A stretch of 64,000 nt of DNA. Origin: Bacteroidota bacterium. GTDB lineage: Bacteria; Bacteroidota; Bacteroidia; Bacteroidales; CAIXZF01. The notes beneath the pieces are model-generated. The model was not told where the DNA came from. It made no database searches and saw only the letters and a list, made by a program, of their open reading frames with translations. A program made the position numbers and the translations under genes. Of the stretch, positions 25,789 to 34,709 are shown piece after piece. Each line of letters starts with the position of its first letter. Position 1 is the first letter of the stretch. The stretch covers positions 1 through 64,000 of the forward strand of contig JAKLIX010000011.1 of the NCBI GenBank assembly GCA_022709385.1, read 5' to 3'.

Positions 25789-25910
25789 AGATTATTTCTG
25801 TTTCGGGCTTTTTTCGTGGCAGGAAATGGACTCTGAAAGGATTAAATCAGGCATGACACGATCAAACATGCTTGGCGCAAGGGAAGCAGAAGGATTCAAT
25901 GCTGCAACTT

Positions 25911-27209
25911 TCATACCCGGCCGGTGGCTTTCCGGTAAGCCTCCAGGCAACGGGCATTGCTTTCTTTCAATCCTGTGATTGGTTGTGGATAAGCGTTTGT
26001 TCCGTATTCGGGCACCCATTTTTTAATGTACACCAACTCCGGGTCGTATTTCTGTTGTTGCAGCAGGGGATTAAAAAACCTGAAATAAGGAGCGGCATCG
26101 CAACCTGTGCCGGCGGCCCATTGCCAGTTGCCATTGTTCGAAGCCAGTTCGTAATCCAGCAGTTTGGATGCGAAGGTTGCTTCTCCCAGTCGCCAGTCGG
26201 TCAGCAGGTTTTTACACAGGAAACTGGATGTAATCATACGGACACGGTTGTGCATATAACCCGTTTCGTTAAGTTCCCTCATCCCGGCATCCACCAGGGG
26301 ATAACCTGTCCTTCCTTCCTGCCACGCCCTGAATTCCTCCGGATGGTTACGCCATGCGATAAAATCATACGCGGACCTGAAGGACTTGTGTTCCACATGC
26401 GGAAAGTGATACAGGATCATCATGAAAAACTCCCGCCAGATCAATTCCCTTAAATAAGTGGTATTCAGGGCGGCCGCTTTCAGCGCCAGTTCCCTGATGC
26501 TGATGGTCCCGAATCGCAGGTGTAACCCAAGCCTGCTGGTTCCTTCCAGGGCAGGGTAATCTCTGGTCAGGTCATAGCGGCTGATGATATCCACCGGGAT
26601 CTCCGCCGAAGGGAAATGAATTAGTACAGGTCTGAATCCCAGTTCGATAAGGGAGGGCACCGGAAATGGATCCGTTTTCAGAAAGTTCGTTTGGCCTGTT
26701 GGTGAAATCGTTATTGCTGCGGCCTGCCAGTTCACCAGCCATTTTCTGGCATAGGGAGTGTACACCGTATAGGGTGTACCATCGGCTTTTGCGATCTCGT
26801 TTCTTTCAAATACAACCTGGTCCTTACAAGTATGGAAAGCAACGCCGGTCTTATTAAGCAAGGTCGAGATGTTTTCATCCCTTTGCCTGGCATAGGGTTC
26901 GTAATCATGATTGGCGTACACGGCGCTCACATTCCAGACCTTCAGCAGTCCCGTAAAAGCTTCTTCCGGAGTCTGATGCAACACCAGCAACGTGGATTGC
27001 CGCTGTTCAAGCATTTCCCTGATCGTTTCCAGCCTCCCGTGAATGAAGGTCAGCCTGGGATCATCTTCAGGCAGGGAGTCAAGGATGTTTTTATCGAAGA
27101 TAAACAGGCAGAGTACCGGAAATCCAGATGCCAGGGCAGCATCGAGTCCCTTGTTGTCATGCAGGCGGAGATCCCTGCGGAACCAGAAAATACAAACTTC
27201 TTCCATCAT
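25911..27209 (-). CDS. phr: deoxyribodipyrimidine photolyase / cryptochrome family
   Basis: The 432-residue protein belongs to the FAD photolyase/cryptochrome family, which repairs UV pyrimidine dimers with blue light. The N-terminal photolyase domain opens with CIFWFRRDLRLHDN. The FAD domain has TSRLGLHLRFGTIS, LIWREFFMMILYHFP, TGYPLVDAGMRELNETGYMHNR and NNGNWQWAAGTGCDA, the hallmark of CPD photolyase-type FAD pockets. Starts: a TTG at 27227 is in frame, but ATG 27209 (or 27206) gives the normal N terminus. It is divergent from the oxoamine synthase gene. A photolyase is more likely than a pure cryptochrome because the full FAD pocket is intact. Confidence 0.92.
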   Translation of the reverse strand: MMEEVCIFWFRRDLRLHDNKGLDAALASGFPVLCLFIFDKNILDSLPEDDPRLTFIHGRLETIREMLEQRQSTLLVLHQTPEEAFTGLLKVWNVSAVYANHDYEPYARQRDENISTLLNKTGVAFHTCKDQVVFERNEIAKADGTPYTVYTPYARKWLVNWQAAAITISPTGQTNFLKTDPFPVPSLIELGFRPVLIHFPSAEIPVDIISRYDLTRDYPALEGTSRLGLHLRFGTISIRELALKAAALNTTYLRELIWREFFMMILYHFPHVEHKSFRSAYDFIAWRNHPEEFRAWQEGRTGYPLVDAGMRELNETGYMHNRVRMITSSFLCKNLLTDWRLGEATFASKLLDYELASNNGNWQWAAGTGCDAAPYFRFFNPLLQQQKYDPELVYIKKWVPEYGTNAYPQPITGLKESNARCLEAYRKATGRV

Positions 27210-27246
27210 GTCTGAACCAGGATGCAAAGTAAACAGATTTATTCCG

Positions 27247-27280
27247 TTTGGTTTTCACAATCACAAAAGCCTTACCTTTG
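27247..27280 (+). promoter_or_regulatory. promoter of the alpha-oxoamine synthase gene
   Basis: TTTG (27247-27250) and TACCTTTG (27273-27280) are 22 nt apart. They lie inside the longest open frame (from 27248), which shows that translation must begin downstream and supports the GTG at 27380, with a leader of about 95 nt. Confidence 0.5.
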
Positions 27281-27379
27281 CGCCTGTTTTTTCGAGGACG
27301 GGAATTACCGGGAATACGCAATTTTACCTGCCTGGACCGGCCTTCCACATTGAATGTTGAACTTTTTAAACCTTTAGCC

Positions 27380-28630
27380 GTGGATATTTTTGACAAGATT
27401 GCCAGGAACATGGGTCCACTCGGACAGTACTACAAACAAGCCCATGGGTATTTTACTTTCCCGAAACTTGAGGGTGAAATTGGTCCCCGCATGGTATTCA
27501 GAGGGAAGGAAAGGCTGGTGTGGAGCCTGAACAACTACCTCGGACTGGCCAATCATCCTGAGGTGAGGAAAGCAGATGCCGAGGCAGCTGAGAAATACGG
27601 GATGGCCTACCCCATGGGGGCCAGGATGATGTCTGGCCAAACTGTCATGCACGAGCAGCTTGAGAATGAGCTTGCTGATTTTGTAAGCAAGGAGGATGCT
27701 TTCCTCTTGAATTACGGTTACCAGGGGATGGTCAGCATTATTGACGCGATGGTCGACCGCAAGGATGTGATCGTGTACGACTCTGAAGCGCATGCCTGTA
27801 TCATCGACGGGGTCAGGCTTCATTTCGGAAAACGCTTTGTTTTCCCGCATAACAACATGGAAAACCTTGAAAAGGAGCTTGAGCGGGCCAAAAAAATCAC
27901 CGACCAGACCGGAGGAGGGATACTGGTCATTACAGAAGGCGTTTACGGTATGGCAGGCGATCTAGGGAATCTTGCAAGGATCAGTGAGTTAAAAGAGAAA
28001 TACGCTTTCCGCCTCTTGGTGGATGATGCGCATGGTTTCGGCACCATGGGTGAAACGGGGGCAGGCACCGACCAGGCATTGCATGTCCAGAAAGCCGTGG
28101 ATGTCTATTTCGGAACCTTTGCAAAAGCCATGGCAGGTATCGGTGCATTTGTGGCCAGCGACACGACGGTAGTAAACTACCTCAGGTATAATATGCGTTC
28201 CCAGACTTTTGCCAAATCACTGCCGATGCCGATGGTGGCCGGTGCGCTGAAAAGGCTGGAATTACTCCGCACCCAACCCCAACTGAGGGAGAACCTCTGG
28301 AAGATTGTCAGAGCCCTTCAGGATGGCTTGAAAGCCAGGGGATTTAACCTTGGGCAGACCGCTTCTCCGGTTACACCCGTTTTCCTGAAAGGAGGCGTAC
28401 CGGAAGCCACTCACCTGACCTATGACCTGCGTGAGAATTATGATGTATTCTGTTCTATCGTGACCTACCCCGTAGTCCCGAGGGATGTGATCATGATCCG
28501 CATCATTCCTACTGCCGTGCATACACTCGAAGATGTGGAATATACGCTGAATGCCTTTTCAGCCGTGAAGGAAAAGCTGGATTCCGGCTTCTACGCCAGT
28601 CAGGAAATGGTGGACATCAGCAGGCAGTAA
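27380..28630 (+). CDS. alpha-oxoamine synthase family PLP enzyme (serine palmitoyltransferase-like)
   Basis: The 416-residue enzyme is a fold-type I PLP protein of the family that joins an amino acid to an acyl-CoA (serine palmitoyltransferase, KBL, BioF, ALAS). Visible features are SLNNYLGLANHPEV, the glycine-rich GARMMSG turn, DSEAHACIIDG with the ring-stacking His, VDDAHGFGTMG with the PLP aspartate, and the internal-aldimine lysine in GTFAKAMAGIGAF. The start is GTG 27380, giving VDIFDKIARNMGPLGQY, because the promoter lies inside the longer frame. Bacteroidota often carry this paralogue beside a canonical serine palmitoyltransferase; sphingolipid synthesis is plausible, but the substrates are not determined. 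Confidence 0.82.
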   Translation: MDIFDKIARNMGPLGQYYKQAHGYFTFPKLEGEIGPRMVFRGKERLVWSLNNYLGLANHPEVRKADAEAAEKYGMAYPMGARMMSGQTVMHEQLENELADFVSKEDAFLLNYGYQGMVSIIDAMVDRKDVIVYDSEAHACIIDGVRLHFGKRFVFPHNNMENLEKELERAKKITDQTGGGILVITEGVYGMAGDLGNLARISELKEKYAFRLLVDDAHGFGTMGETGAGTDQALHVQKAVDVYFGTFAKAMAGIGAFVASDTTVVNYLRYNMRSQTFAKSLPMPMVAGALKRLELLRTQPQLRENLWKIVRALQDGLKARGFNLGQTASPVTPVFLKGGVPEATHLTYDLRENYDVFCSIVTYPVVPRDVIMIRIIPTAVHTLEDVEYTLNAFSAVKEKLDSGFYASQEMVDISRQ

Positions 28631-30367
28631 TCACTGTCTGATAAATTTTGCCGTAGCTGCGGTATTGTTGAAAGTTCTTATTTCCAGGTAGTACGCTCCG
28701 GCCTGCAGGGCAGAAACAGCGATGGATTGCAGGTTATTTCCAGTAGGTTCCGGAGTCATTTCCAATACTTTTTCCCCAAGCATATTGTATATGCTGAGTT
28801 TTTCAACCGGTGTACCTTCCGGCCAGTAAAAATTGAGGTACTGACCGGCAGGATTCGGAAAAACCGTAATACTTCTTCTGTCAGGCTCCATGGTTCCGGT
28901 ACCAATGGGAACCAGCTGGACATCCTGCACATTGGCCTGGTAGTGAACGACACTCAGGCCGCTGAGGGTTTTCGGGTAATAGCCCGGAGCGGTGAATGTC
29001 AGGTTATAGGAGCCCGGGAACAGCAGCCTGTGGTAATTGCCAACGGGCAGTGATGAATAAATAAAGGAACTGTCGAAATCGTGGCCCTGGATAAAGACTC
29101 TTGCCCTGAGCGGAGCGCCCGTAATGGAATCGGTGACGATACCCCTGATACCGTATGTGCTTTGTTCCAGGTAATTCAGCAGTGAGCGCCGCAGATAATT
29201 CCAATAGGTGGGTAATTGGGATGCAGGTGGTTTTTTAGTGGAAGACACTTCAATGGTGGCTTCCCTGCAATGATGCCACCAGTTCATGTAATCCTGCCAT
29301 CCCCCGTCTATCGAATACCAGGCGTAACCATTGGTAACCCCGTTGTCCAGGTCGTTGAAGTAAGAGGATGGACCATATAAATGGATGGTGTCGGCAAACT
29401 GTCTTCCGACAAAATTCCACCATAAGTCATCTGCAGGCAAAATGGCCCAGGTATCCCAGGGGTAGTTCACCACTTCGGCACCTCCGTGAAAATTGGCAGA
29501 CATCACAAAATGATGCTCATCAGCGAAACTCATATAAAAGACCGTTTCTTCCTGCCAGGCATTCCCGTCCGGATGAGGGCCATCCTCCGGATCGGGAAAA
29601 TTTCGGTTCAGGTCAACCCCGTTGGCATTCTCCCGAACGGCTCCGTTCACACTGTTGTTGCTGACATGATAGGTGCCGTCGGGATTGCCGAGCGGACAAA
29701 TCCAAACATCGATATTGTCAAGGATGGCGGTCATTCTCGGATTGGTACCGTAGTTTGCGAGTAAAGTGTCTATCAGTCTTAACATTAAAACGTACATGGT
29801 GAGTTCATTTCCATGTAAACTTGAAAGATAGAAAAACTGCGGTTTGTTCATGGAAGAATCCACATTGCTGCTGAGATGTGCCGCAAGCAACTTCCTGCCG
29901 CTGCTGAGCGTTCCGATGGTGACAATCCTGCAAAGTGCGGGATAGCTTGTCTCGAAGCCGGCCATCATGGTTTCATAGGCAGGGTATGAGGGGTAGAAAT
30001 CCCAGGCAAGCGGCAGTCCGAGATCTGAGAGTTCAAGAATCTTATCCGCCTGTCCTTCTTCATGATACGGCAAGATCGTGTAAGGAATCTGAAGCGCCCG
30101 GAACACTTCAAAGGCTTCTTTACCGGCATAGGCCCAGACTATTCCGTCTGCGACATTGTCAATGGAGATCAGTTTACTTAAAACTGCAATCTGATCCTTG
30201 TCTGCACAACGGAAGCTAAAGTACACGCCAGGTTCTCCTCCGTCGGCATGGTAATGACCGGCAGGTGAAGCAACCTGAGCCTGATGTCCTCCTGCGGACA
30301 GCTTCAGCAGCGGGAAACTGATCAGCAGTAAGAAGATAATAATGCGGGTTTTGTAAAAGGATACCAT
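28631..30367 (-). CDS. secreted M14 zinc carboxypeptidase with T9SS sorting domain
   Basis: The 578-residue exoprotease has a signal peptide, a propeptide-like region to about residue 120, and an M14 catalytic domain (about 120-400). Zinc ligands are HxxE in SLHGNELTMY and a later His in NFHGGAEVVNYPWD; substrate-site motifs are NPDGTYH and GVDLNRNFPD, and the catalytic Glu is in REATIEVSS. A CarboxypepD-regulatory-like beta-sandwich follows (GIRGIVTDSITGAPLRA), then a T9SS tail starting VFPNPAGQYLNFYW and ending TAKFIRQ. It is a close paralogue of the next upstream gene, which lies 20 nt away. Secretion to the surface or medium for peptide scavenging is the likely role. Confidence 0.9.
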   Translation of the reverse strand: MVSFYKTRIIIFLLLISFPLLKLSAGGHQAQVASPAGHYHADGGEPGVYFSFRCADKDQIAVLSKLISIDNVADGIVWAYAGKEAFEVFRALQIPYTILPYHEEGQADKILELSDLGLPLAWDFYPSYPAYETMMAGFETSYPALCRIVTIGTLSSGRKLLAAHLSSNVDSSMNKPQFFYLSSLHGNELTMYVLMLRLIDTLLANYGTNPRMTAILDNIDVWICPLGNPDGTYHVSNNSVNGAVRENANGVDLNRNFPDPEDGPHPDGNAWQEETVFYMSFADEHHFVMSANFHGGAEVVNYPWDTWAILPADDLWWNFVGRQFADTIHLYGPSSYFNDLDNGVTNGYAWYSIDGGWQDYMNWWHHCREATIEVSSTKKPPASQLPTYWNYLRRSLLNYLEQSTYGIRGIVTDSITGAPLRARVFIQGHDFDSSFIYSSLPVGNYHRLLFPGSYNLTFTAPGYYPKTLSGLSVVHYQANVQDVQLVPIGTGTMEPDRRSITVFPNPAGQYLNFYWPEGTPVEKLSIYNMLGEKVLEMTPEPTGNNLQSIAVSALQAGAYYLEIRTFNNTAATAKFIRQ

Positions 30368-30387
30368 ATCGGTAAATCGTTATTGGG

Positions 30388-32421
30388 TTATCGGGGTTCA
30401 TTCGGTTCAGGTAATTCCGGACTTTCCGTTAAGACTCGGGCTTTGACCGGGCGTTGCCCGGCCGGTCCGGATTTTAATTTCAGCAGGACGGGGTTTACCG
30501 GAGGCAGCGGAATATAGCTGGCATTGACATCGCCGGTACAGATGCCGCCGAGGTTCACCGAAAGATCGATCCCGGAGATTTGCAGGGTGTCAGATGTAAA
30601 CATCCACTCCCCTGCCGGGAAACTGTTCATCATGCCGACAAAACGTTTTTGTACCATCAGGGCATCGATGCTGTTGACTGAGCCCGAACTGTCAACATCC
30701 GCCGCAGCCCTTTTCAGACCGCTAAGGTTCTCAAGGTGAACGAAATGCTTCAGAATTATCAGGGCATCGCTTGCATTTACACCGCCGGGAGCCTGGCCGG
30801 TATGCCCGCCCAGCACCAGGGTGGCATTCTGTAAACCGTTGAAACAGAAATAACCGTTCCCGTCCGTGGTATCTGTCATAATCACGTTGCCGGCAGTATC
30901 CGAAAGATATACGCTTACACCGGCCAGCGGACTTTGCTGAATGTTGTCGTAGCAAACCGTTCCCTGCAGTGTGGTTCCAATTGGGCGCAAGGCAATATTG
31001 AGGATGCTGACCGAATCATTTGATACTGTGACTCCGCTGATTGTTTTGGTGTGGTAACCCGCGGCAGAAAATGTGAGTGTCCAGCTTCCGGGATTCAGGT
31101 AACGGTGATAATTACCGGCCGGCAGGCTACTGTATACATGAGCACTGTCGATGTCGTGGCCCGGAATGGATACTTTGGCAAGCAAAGGCTGGGAGGTCAG
31201 TGAATCGCTTACGATACCCCTGATCCCGAAAAGGGATTCCCTGATATGATTGAGCAATGACCGTCTGTTGTAGTTCCAGTAGTTCGGAAGGGTGGATGCC
31301 GGAGGAACAAAGCTGTTCGAGATTTCTATGATTGCTTCCCGGCACTGGTGAAAGTAATTCATATAGTCCTGCCTCCCGCCATTAACCTCGTACCAGGCGT
31401 AACCGTTGGTAATCCCGTTATTGAGATCGTCGAAGTATCCGGATGGCCCGTAGAGGTGGACGGTATCCGCATACGCCCTGGCCACATGGATCCACCAGTT
31501 GTTGTCGGCTGCAAGCTGCGGCCACGTATCCCAGGGATAGTTGAATACTTCGGCTCCACCGTGAAAATTGACCGACATGGTGAAATCATGATCTTCCGCA
31601 AAATCCATGAATGCCAGCGTTTCAGCCTGCCATGGATTGCCGTCGGGATGCGGACCGTTCTGGGGGTCGGGGTAATTGCGGTTCAAATCCACATAATTGG
31701 CATTGTAGCGGATGGCTCCGGAAACCGTATTGTTCCCTCCGTGGTAGGTGCCGTCCGGATTAGCCAGGGGGTTGATGTATATCGCGACATTGTTAACCAG
31801 CAAAGTCAACAGGCTATCCGTGCCATATCCAGTCAGCAAATGATGGATAAGCCTGAGCATCAGTACATAAGCAGTCAATTCATTGCCATGCATCGAGGAA
31901 GTATACAGGAATTCGGGTTCATCTTCCTCGGTCTGAACCTGGCCGGAGATGCAGGCTGCCAGTAACAGCCTGCCATTGGTGGTATAGCCGATGGTGTCGA
32001 TACGGCAAATGGAAGGGAAATCAGCCTGGAACTGCGCCATCATGGCCAGATATGCCGGGTAGGTCGGATAAAAATCCCAGGCCAGGGTGTTCATATCACC
32101 TGCTTCCGATCTCATCACAACTTCTGCAGGGACAGGATGAGGGATCCAACGGTAGTTTCTGCCGGTGGCAGTAAAAGTGTTCCATTCCTTTTCACTGGCC
32201 CATGCCCGGACAGTGTCGCCTGATACTTTATGGATGGATACTAAGCTGGAAATCTGTATGATATCCTCTTTATTCTTTACAATGGTCATGAAATAAACTT
32301 CACCATGCTGCCGCAGGTCATGCATTATTCCGGGGGGAATATCCTGCAATATCCTTGTTTGAGCGCCTGCATGCATCATGAAGAATGAGAGCAGGCAGAA
32401 CGGCAACAGCCGGGTGATCAT
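30388..32421 (-). CDS. M14 zinc carboxypeptidase with dockerin-like repeats and no T9SS tail
   Basis: The 677-residue paralogue of the downstream gene has a signal peptide (MITRLLPFCLLSFFMMHAGA) and the same M14 core: SMHGNELTAYVLM, NPDGTYHGGNN, YVDLNRNYPD, VNFHGGAEVFNYPWD, and catalytic Glu in REAIIEISN. After the regulatory-like sandwich (GIRGIVSDSLTSQPLLA) and a second Cna/B-like module (LQGTVCYDNIQQSPLAGV) come dockerin-type EF-hand repeats: PGGVNASDALIILKHF, DVDSSGSVNSIDALMVQK, and CTGDVNAS. It ends in a Pro-rich tail (ESPELPEPNEPR) and lacks the usual T9SS sorting domain. Start: ATG 32421 fits the signal peptide and lies 10 nt past dapA, although the frame opens at 32484. Confidence 0.86.
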   Translation of the reverse strand: MITRLLPFCLLSFFMMHAGAQTRILQDIPPGIMHDLRQHGEVYFMTIVKNKEDIIQISSLVSIHKVSGDTVRAWASEKEWNTFTATGRNYRWIPHPVPAEVVMRSEAGDMNTLAWDFYPTYPAYLAMMAQFQADFPSICRIDTIGYTTNGRLLLAACISGQVQTEEDEPEFLYTSSMHGNELTAYVLMLRLIHHLLTGYGTDSLLTLLVNNVAIYINPLANPDGTYHGGNNTVSGAIRYNANYVDLNRNYPDPQNGPHPDGNPWQAETLAFMDFAEDHDFTMSVNFHGGAEVFNYPWDTWPQLAADNNWWIHVARAYADTVHLYGPSGYFDDLNNGITNGYAWYEVNGGRQDYMNYFHQCREAIIEISNSFVPPASTLPNYWNYNRRSLLNHIRESLFGIRGIVSDSLTSQPLLAKVSIPGHDIDSAHVYSSLPAGNYHRYLNPGSWTLTFSAAGYHTKTISGVTVSNDSVSILNIALRPIGTTLQGTVCYDNIQQSPLAGVSVYLSDTAGNVIMTDTTDGNGYFCFNGLQNATLVLGGHTGQAPGGVNASDALIILKHFVHLENLSGLKRAAADVDSSGSVNSIDALMVQKRFVGMMNSFPAGEWMFTSDTLQISGIDLSVNLGGICTGDVNASYIPLPPVNPVLLKLKSGPAGQRPVKARVLTESPELPEPNEPR

Positions 32422-32431
32422 GGGATGATGC

Positions 32432-33316
32432 TTAGTGAAGCTGTGGATGAAGTATTCTGAGTAAATTTTTGTACACTGCTTCATTTACCGGGACCAGCGG
32501 CAGGCGGAGTTCATTCTCGCAGAGGCCCAGGATATGGAGGGCAGCTTTGACTCCGGCGGGACTTCCGTCGGCAAAAAGAAGGCTCATCAGGCCGAGCAGT
32601 TCGAAATGCAGTTTCCTGGCTTTTTCCATGTCACCTGCAAGGCAAAATCTTACCATGTCGGAGAAAGGGCGTGGTTTTACCTGGGCAGTCACGGAAATCA
32701 CTCCTGAGGCTCCCAGGGCGATCATCGGCAGGGTAAGGTTGTCATCGCCGGAAATCAACAGAAAGTCCTCCGGCTTTTCTTTCAGAATCTCCATGATTTG
32801 AGCCAGATTACCCGAGGCTTCCTTGATAGCAATGATATTTCCGTATTCGTAGGCAAGTCGCAAGGTCGTGGCGGCAGTCATGTTGCTCCCGGTTCGTCCG
32901 GGCACATTGTAAAGGATCAGCGGCAGCGGACTCGATTGGGCAAGGGCGGCGTAATGAGCATAGATACCGTCTTGCTGCGGCTTGTTGTAATAGGGACAAA
33001 CACTCAGTATAGCCGTGTAGCCTGTCAGATCAGTCGATTCTAACTGGCGGATCACCTCCATGGTATTATTCCCTCCGATCCCGAGCACAAGTGGCAGCCT
33101 GTCGTGAACGCTTTCCCTGACAAAACGGATTAAGTTTTCCCTTTCTTCCCGGCTGACGGTAACCGACTCGCCGGTCGTACCCAGCAGCACGATATACTCT
33201 GTTTTTCCGGTAATGATATGGTCAATGATTCCGGCCAGGGCGGGATAGTCGATTTGTTTGTCTTTTAAAAAAGGTGTTACCAGAGCGACACCGGTACCCG
33301 TAAATTTATGATTCAT
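32432..33316 (-). CDS. dapA: 4-hydroxy-tetrahydrodipicolinate synthase
   Basis: The 294-residue aldolase condenses pyruvate with aspartate semialdehyde in the diaminopimelate/lysine pathway, which supplies peptidoglycan and lysine. It shows LLGTTGESVTVSREE, the tyrosine motif CPYYNKPQQDGIYAHY, YNVPGRTGSNM, and the Schiff-base lysine in IIAIKEASGN. It overlaps the DUF6913-like gene upstream by 11 nt and precedes the M14 genes by 10 nt, so the four may be co-transcribed. Confidence 0.95.
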   Translation of the reverse strand: MNHKFTGTGVALVTPFLKDKQIDYPALAGIIDHIITGKTEYIVLLGTTGESVTVSREERENLIRFVRESVHDRLPLVLGIGGNNTMEVIRQLESTDLTGYTAILSVCPYYNKPQQDGIYAHYAALAQSSPLPLILYNVPGRTGSNMTAATTLRLAYEYGNIIAIKEASGNLAQIMEILKEKPEDFLLISGDDNLTLPMIALGASGVISVTAQVKPRPFSDMVRFCLAGDMEKARKLHFELLGLMSLLFADGSPAGVKAALHILGLCENELRLPLVPVNEAVYKNLLRILHPQLH

Positions 33317-33866
33317 GCTTATGCTGGTTGATCATTTCGATATAATATAACATGGTATCGATCAGCTCTTTCTGTGAGGTGTCGTCCGCAGTTTTAATCA
33401 TCAGGTCGTAATACTCCGTATGCGCTTCCTGATACTTGCCAACTTTCATACTGGCATTAACGCAGGCACTGATATAAAGCAGGGGGAAGTGATCGGATGT
33501 ACTGATATTCAGAAAGATATCAAACTTTTCACGAAAAAAATTCCGGACGTACTGGTTCACTGGTTTCCCGAACCAGTTTACATCGTTGAGGGTGATGATG
33601 CTGTTATATACCCCCTGGTGAAGAAAGGTGGGGACTTTTTTATCATTCAGGAATCCCAGGGCAATCACTGAGCGGCTTTCGGTTTTGAGCGATTTCAGAA
33701 AGGTATGAATGGTCTTATAGGTCTCTTCATCGCTAATGGCGTAAAGTACTCCGATGTTCCTGGCCTGTTCAAGGGAAACATTTGCCTTTTGCCTTCTGAT
33801 AGCCTGGTATTCCTTCTGAAGAGAACGCCGGGCAATGTAGTTTTTAGCATTTTCGATCAGGTTCAC
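33306..33866 (-). CDS. DUF6913-like conserved Bacteroidota protein
   Basis: The 186-residue protein has no recognised catalytic motif. It opens NLIENAKNYIARRSLQKEYQ, a basic helix, then IGVLYAISDEETYKTIHTF, and later DVNWFGKPVNQYVRNFF and SDHFPLLYISACVNASMKVGK. From memory it resembles DUF6913, an uncharacterised Bacteroidota family found beside dapA; this naming is tentative. Start: only one ATG lies upstream (33980), but a perfect -7 box at 33926-33933 lies inside that frame, so the GTG at 33866 is preferred. The gene overlaps dapA by 11 nt, indicating coupling. Its function is unknown. Confidence 0.6.
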   Translation of the reverse strand: MNLIENAKNYIARRSLQKEYQAIRRQKANVSLEQARNIGVLYAISDEETYKTIHTFLKSLKTESRSVIALGFLNDKKVPTFLHQGVYNSIITLNDVNWFGKPVNQYVRNFFREKFDIFLNISTSDHFPLLYISACVNASMKVGKYQEAHTEYYDLMIKTADDTSQKELIDTMLYYIEMINQHKHES

Positions 33867-33925
33867 GCCAGTTTGATTTGGGATGGATAAATGGATATTG
33901 TCTACTTTTACGGCTGAATCAACAG

Positions 33926-33933
33926 CAAAAATA
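33926..33933 (-). promoter_or_regulatory. -7 box of the DUF6913-dapA operon
   Basis: CAAAAATA on the plus strand reads TATTTTTG, a perfect -7 box, in the divergent spacer with the metallo-hydrolase gene. A weaker plus-strand TACTTTTA lies at 33903-33910 for that gene. No strong -33 was found. Confidence 0.35.
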
Positions 33934-33944
33934 AGCAATAAATC

Positions 33945-34706
33945 GTGCGAATCACATTCCTTGGAACAGGGACTTCTCAAGGGGTGCCGGTAATCACCTG
34001 TCAGTGCGAGGTTTGCCGGTCAAACGACCCAAGGGATCAGCGTTTAAGATCATCCTTAATGGTAGAAGTCGCGCACAAAGTGTTTGTGATAGACACCGGA
34101 CCTGACTTTAGGCAACAAATGCTGAGGTACGGTGTGATGCATCTGGATGCCGTACTCTTGACCCACGGACATAAGGATCATACGGGCGGGCTCGATGATA
34201 TCAGGGCATTCAACTTTTCGCAGCGCAGCCCGATTGACCTCTATGCTTCACGCGAAGTACAGGAAGCGATTGAAAGGGATTTCTTTTATGCATTTGGTCA
34301 GAACAAGTACCCGGGTGTCCCGGAAATCAACATGCACATTATCAGCAACGGGGAGTTCCTGATCGGTGATATTCCGGTGAAACCCATTGAAGTGATGCAT
34401 TTCCGCCTGCCGGTTTTGGGCTTCCGTATCGGCGACCTGGTGTACATTACGGATGCCAGTTATATCTCCCCTTTGGAACTTGACAAGGCAAGAGGATGTA
34501 AGGTGTTCGTTATTAATGGATTAAGAATAAAAAAACATTATTCTCATTTCAACCTGGAGGAAGCGCTGGAGGTTATTGCGGAGGTTGGTGCGGAAAAGTC
34601 TTTTGTTACCCACATCAGTCATATGATGGGAAAGCATGCTGACATAGAAAAAATGATGCCTGAGGGGGCGCAGCTTGCCTGGGACGGGCTCAGTATCACC
34701 ATGTAG
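33945..34706 (+). CDS. MBL-fold metallo-hydrolase, PhnP-like
   Basis: The 253-residue protein starts at GTG and has the metallo-beta-lactamase fold: LGTGTSQGVPVITCQCEVC, FVIDTGPDFR, the metal-binding THGHKDHTGGLDD, ITDASYISP, and a late HISHMMGKH. The N-terminal CxCxxC-like cysteines and the overall layout resemble PhnP phosphodiesterases and related cyclic-phosphate hydrolases. It is a lone gene divergent from the dapA operon, and no phn genes are near, so a phosphonate role is not supported. The substrate is undetermined. Confidence 0.85.
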   Translation: MRITFLGTGTSQGVPVITCQCEVCRSNDPRDQRLRSSLMVEVAHKVFVIDTGPDFRQQMLRYGVMHLDAVLLTHGHKDHTGGLDDIRAFNFSQRSPIDLYASREVQEAIERDFFYAFGQNKYPGVPEINMHIISNGEFLIGDIPVKPIEVMHFRLPVLGFRIGDLVYITDASYISPLELDKARGCKVFVINGLRIKKHYSHFNLEEALEVIAEVGAEKSFVTHISHMMGKHADIEKMMPEGAQLAWDGLSITM

Positions 34707-34709
34707 CTG

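Noticed and set aside
26832..27360. Plus-strand frames of 105-127 residues over the photolyase gene
   Set aside because: They are antisense shadows of a well-supported photolyase and lack recognisable motifs.
30300..30390. T9SS tail of the second M14 peptidase lost by a frameshift
   Set aside because: The 20-nt gap to the next gene and the frames there show no NPxxG-type sorting-domain remnant, so the missing tail is not explained by a nearby frameshift.
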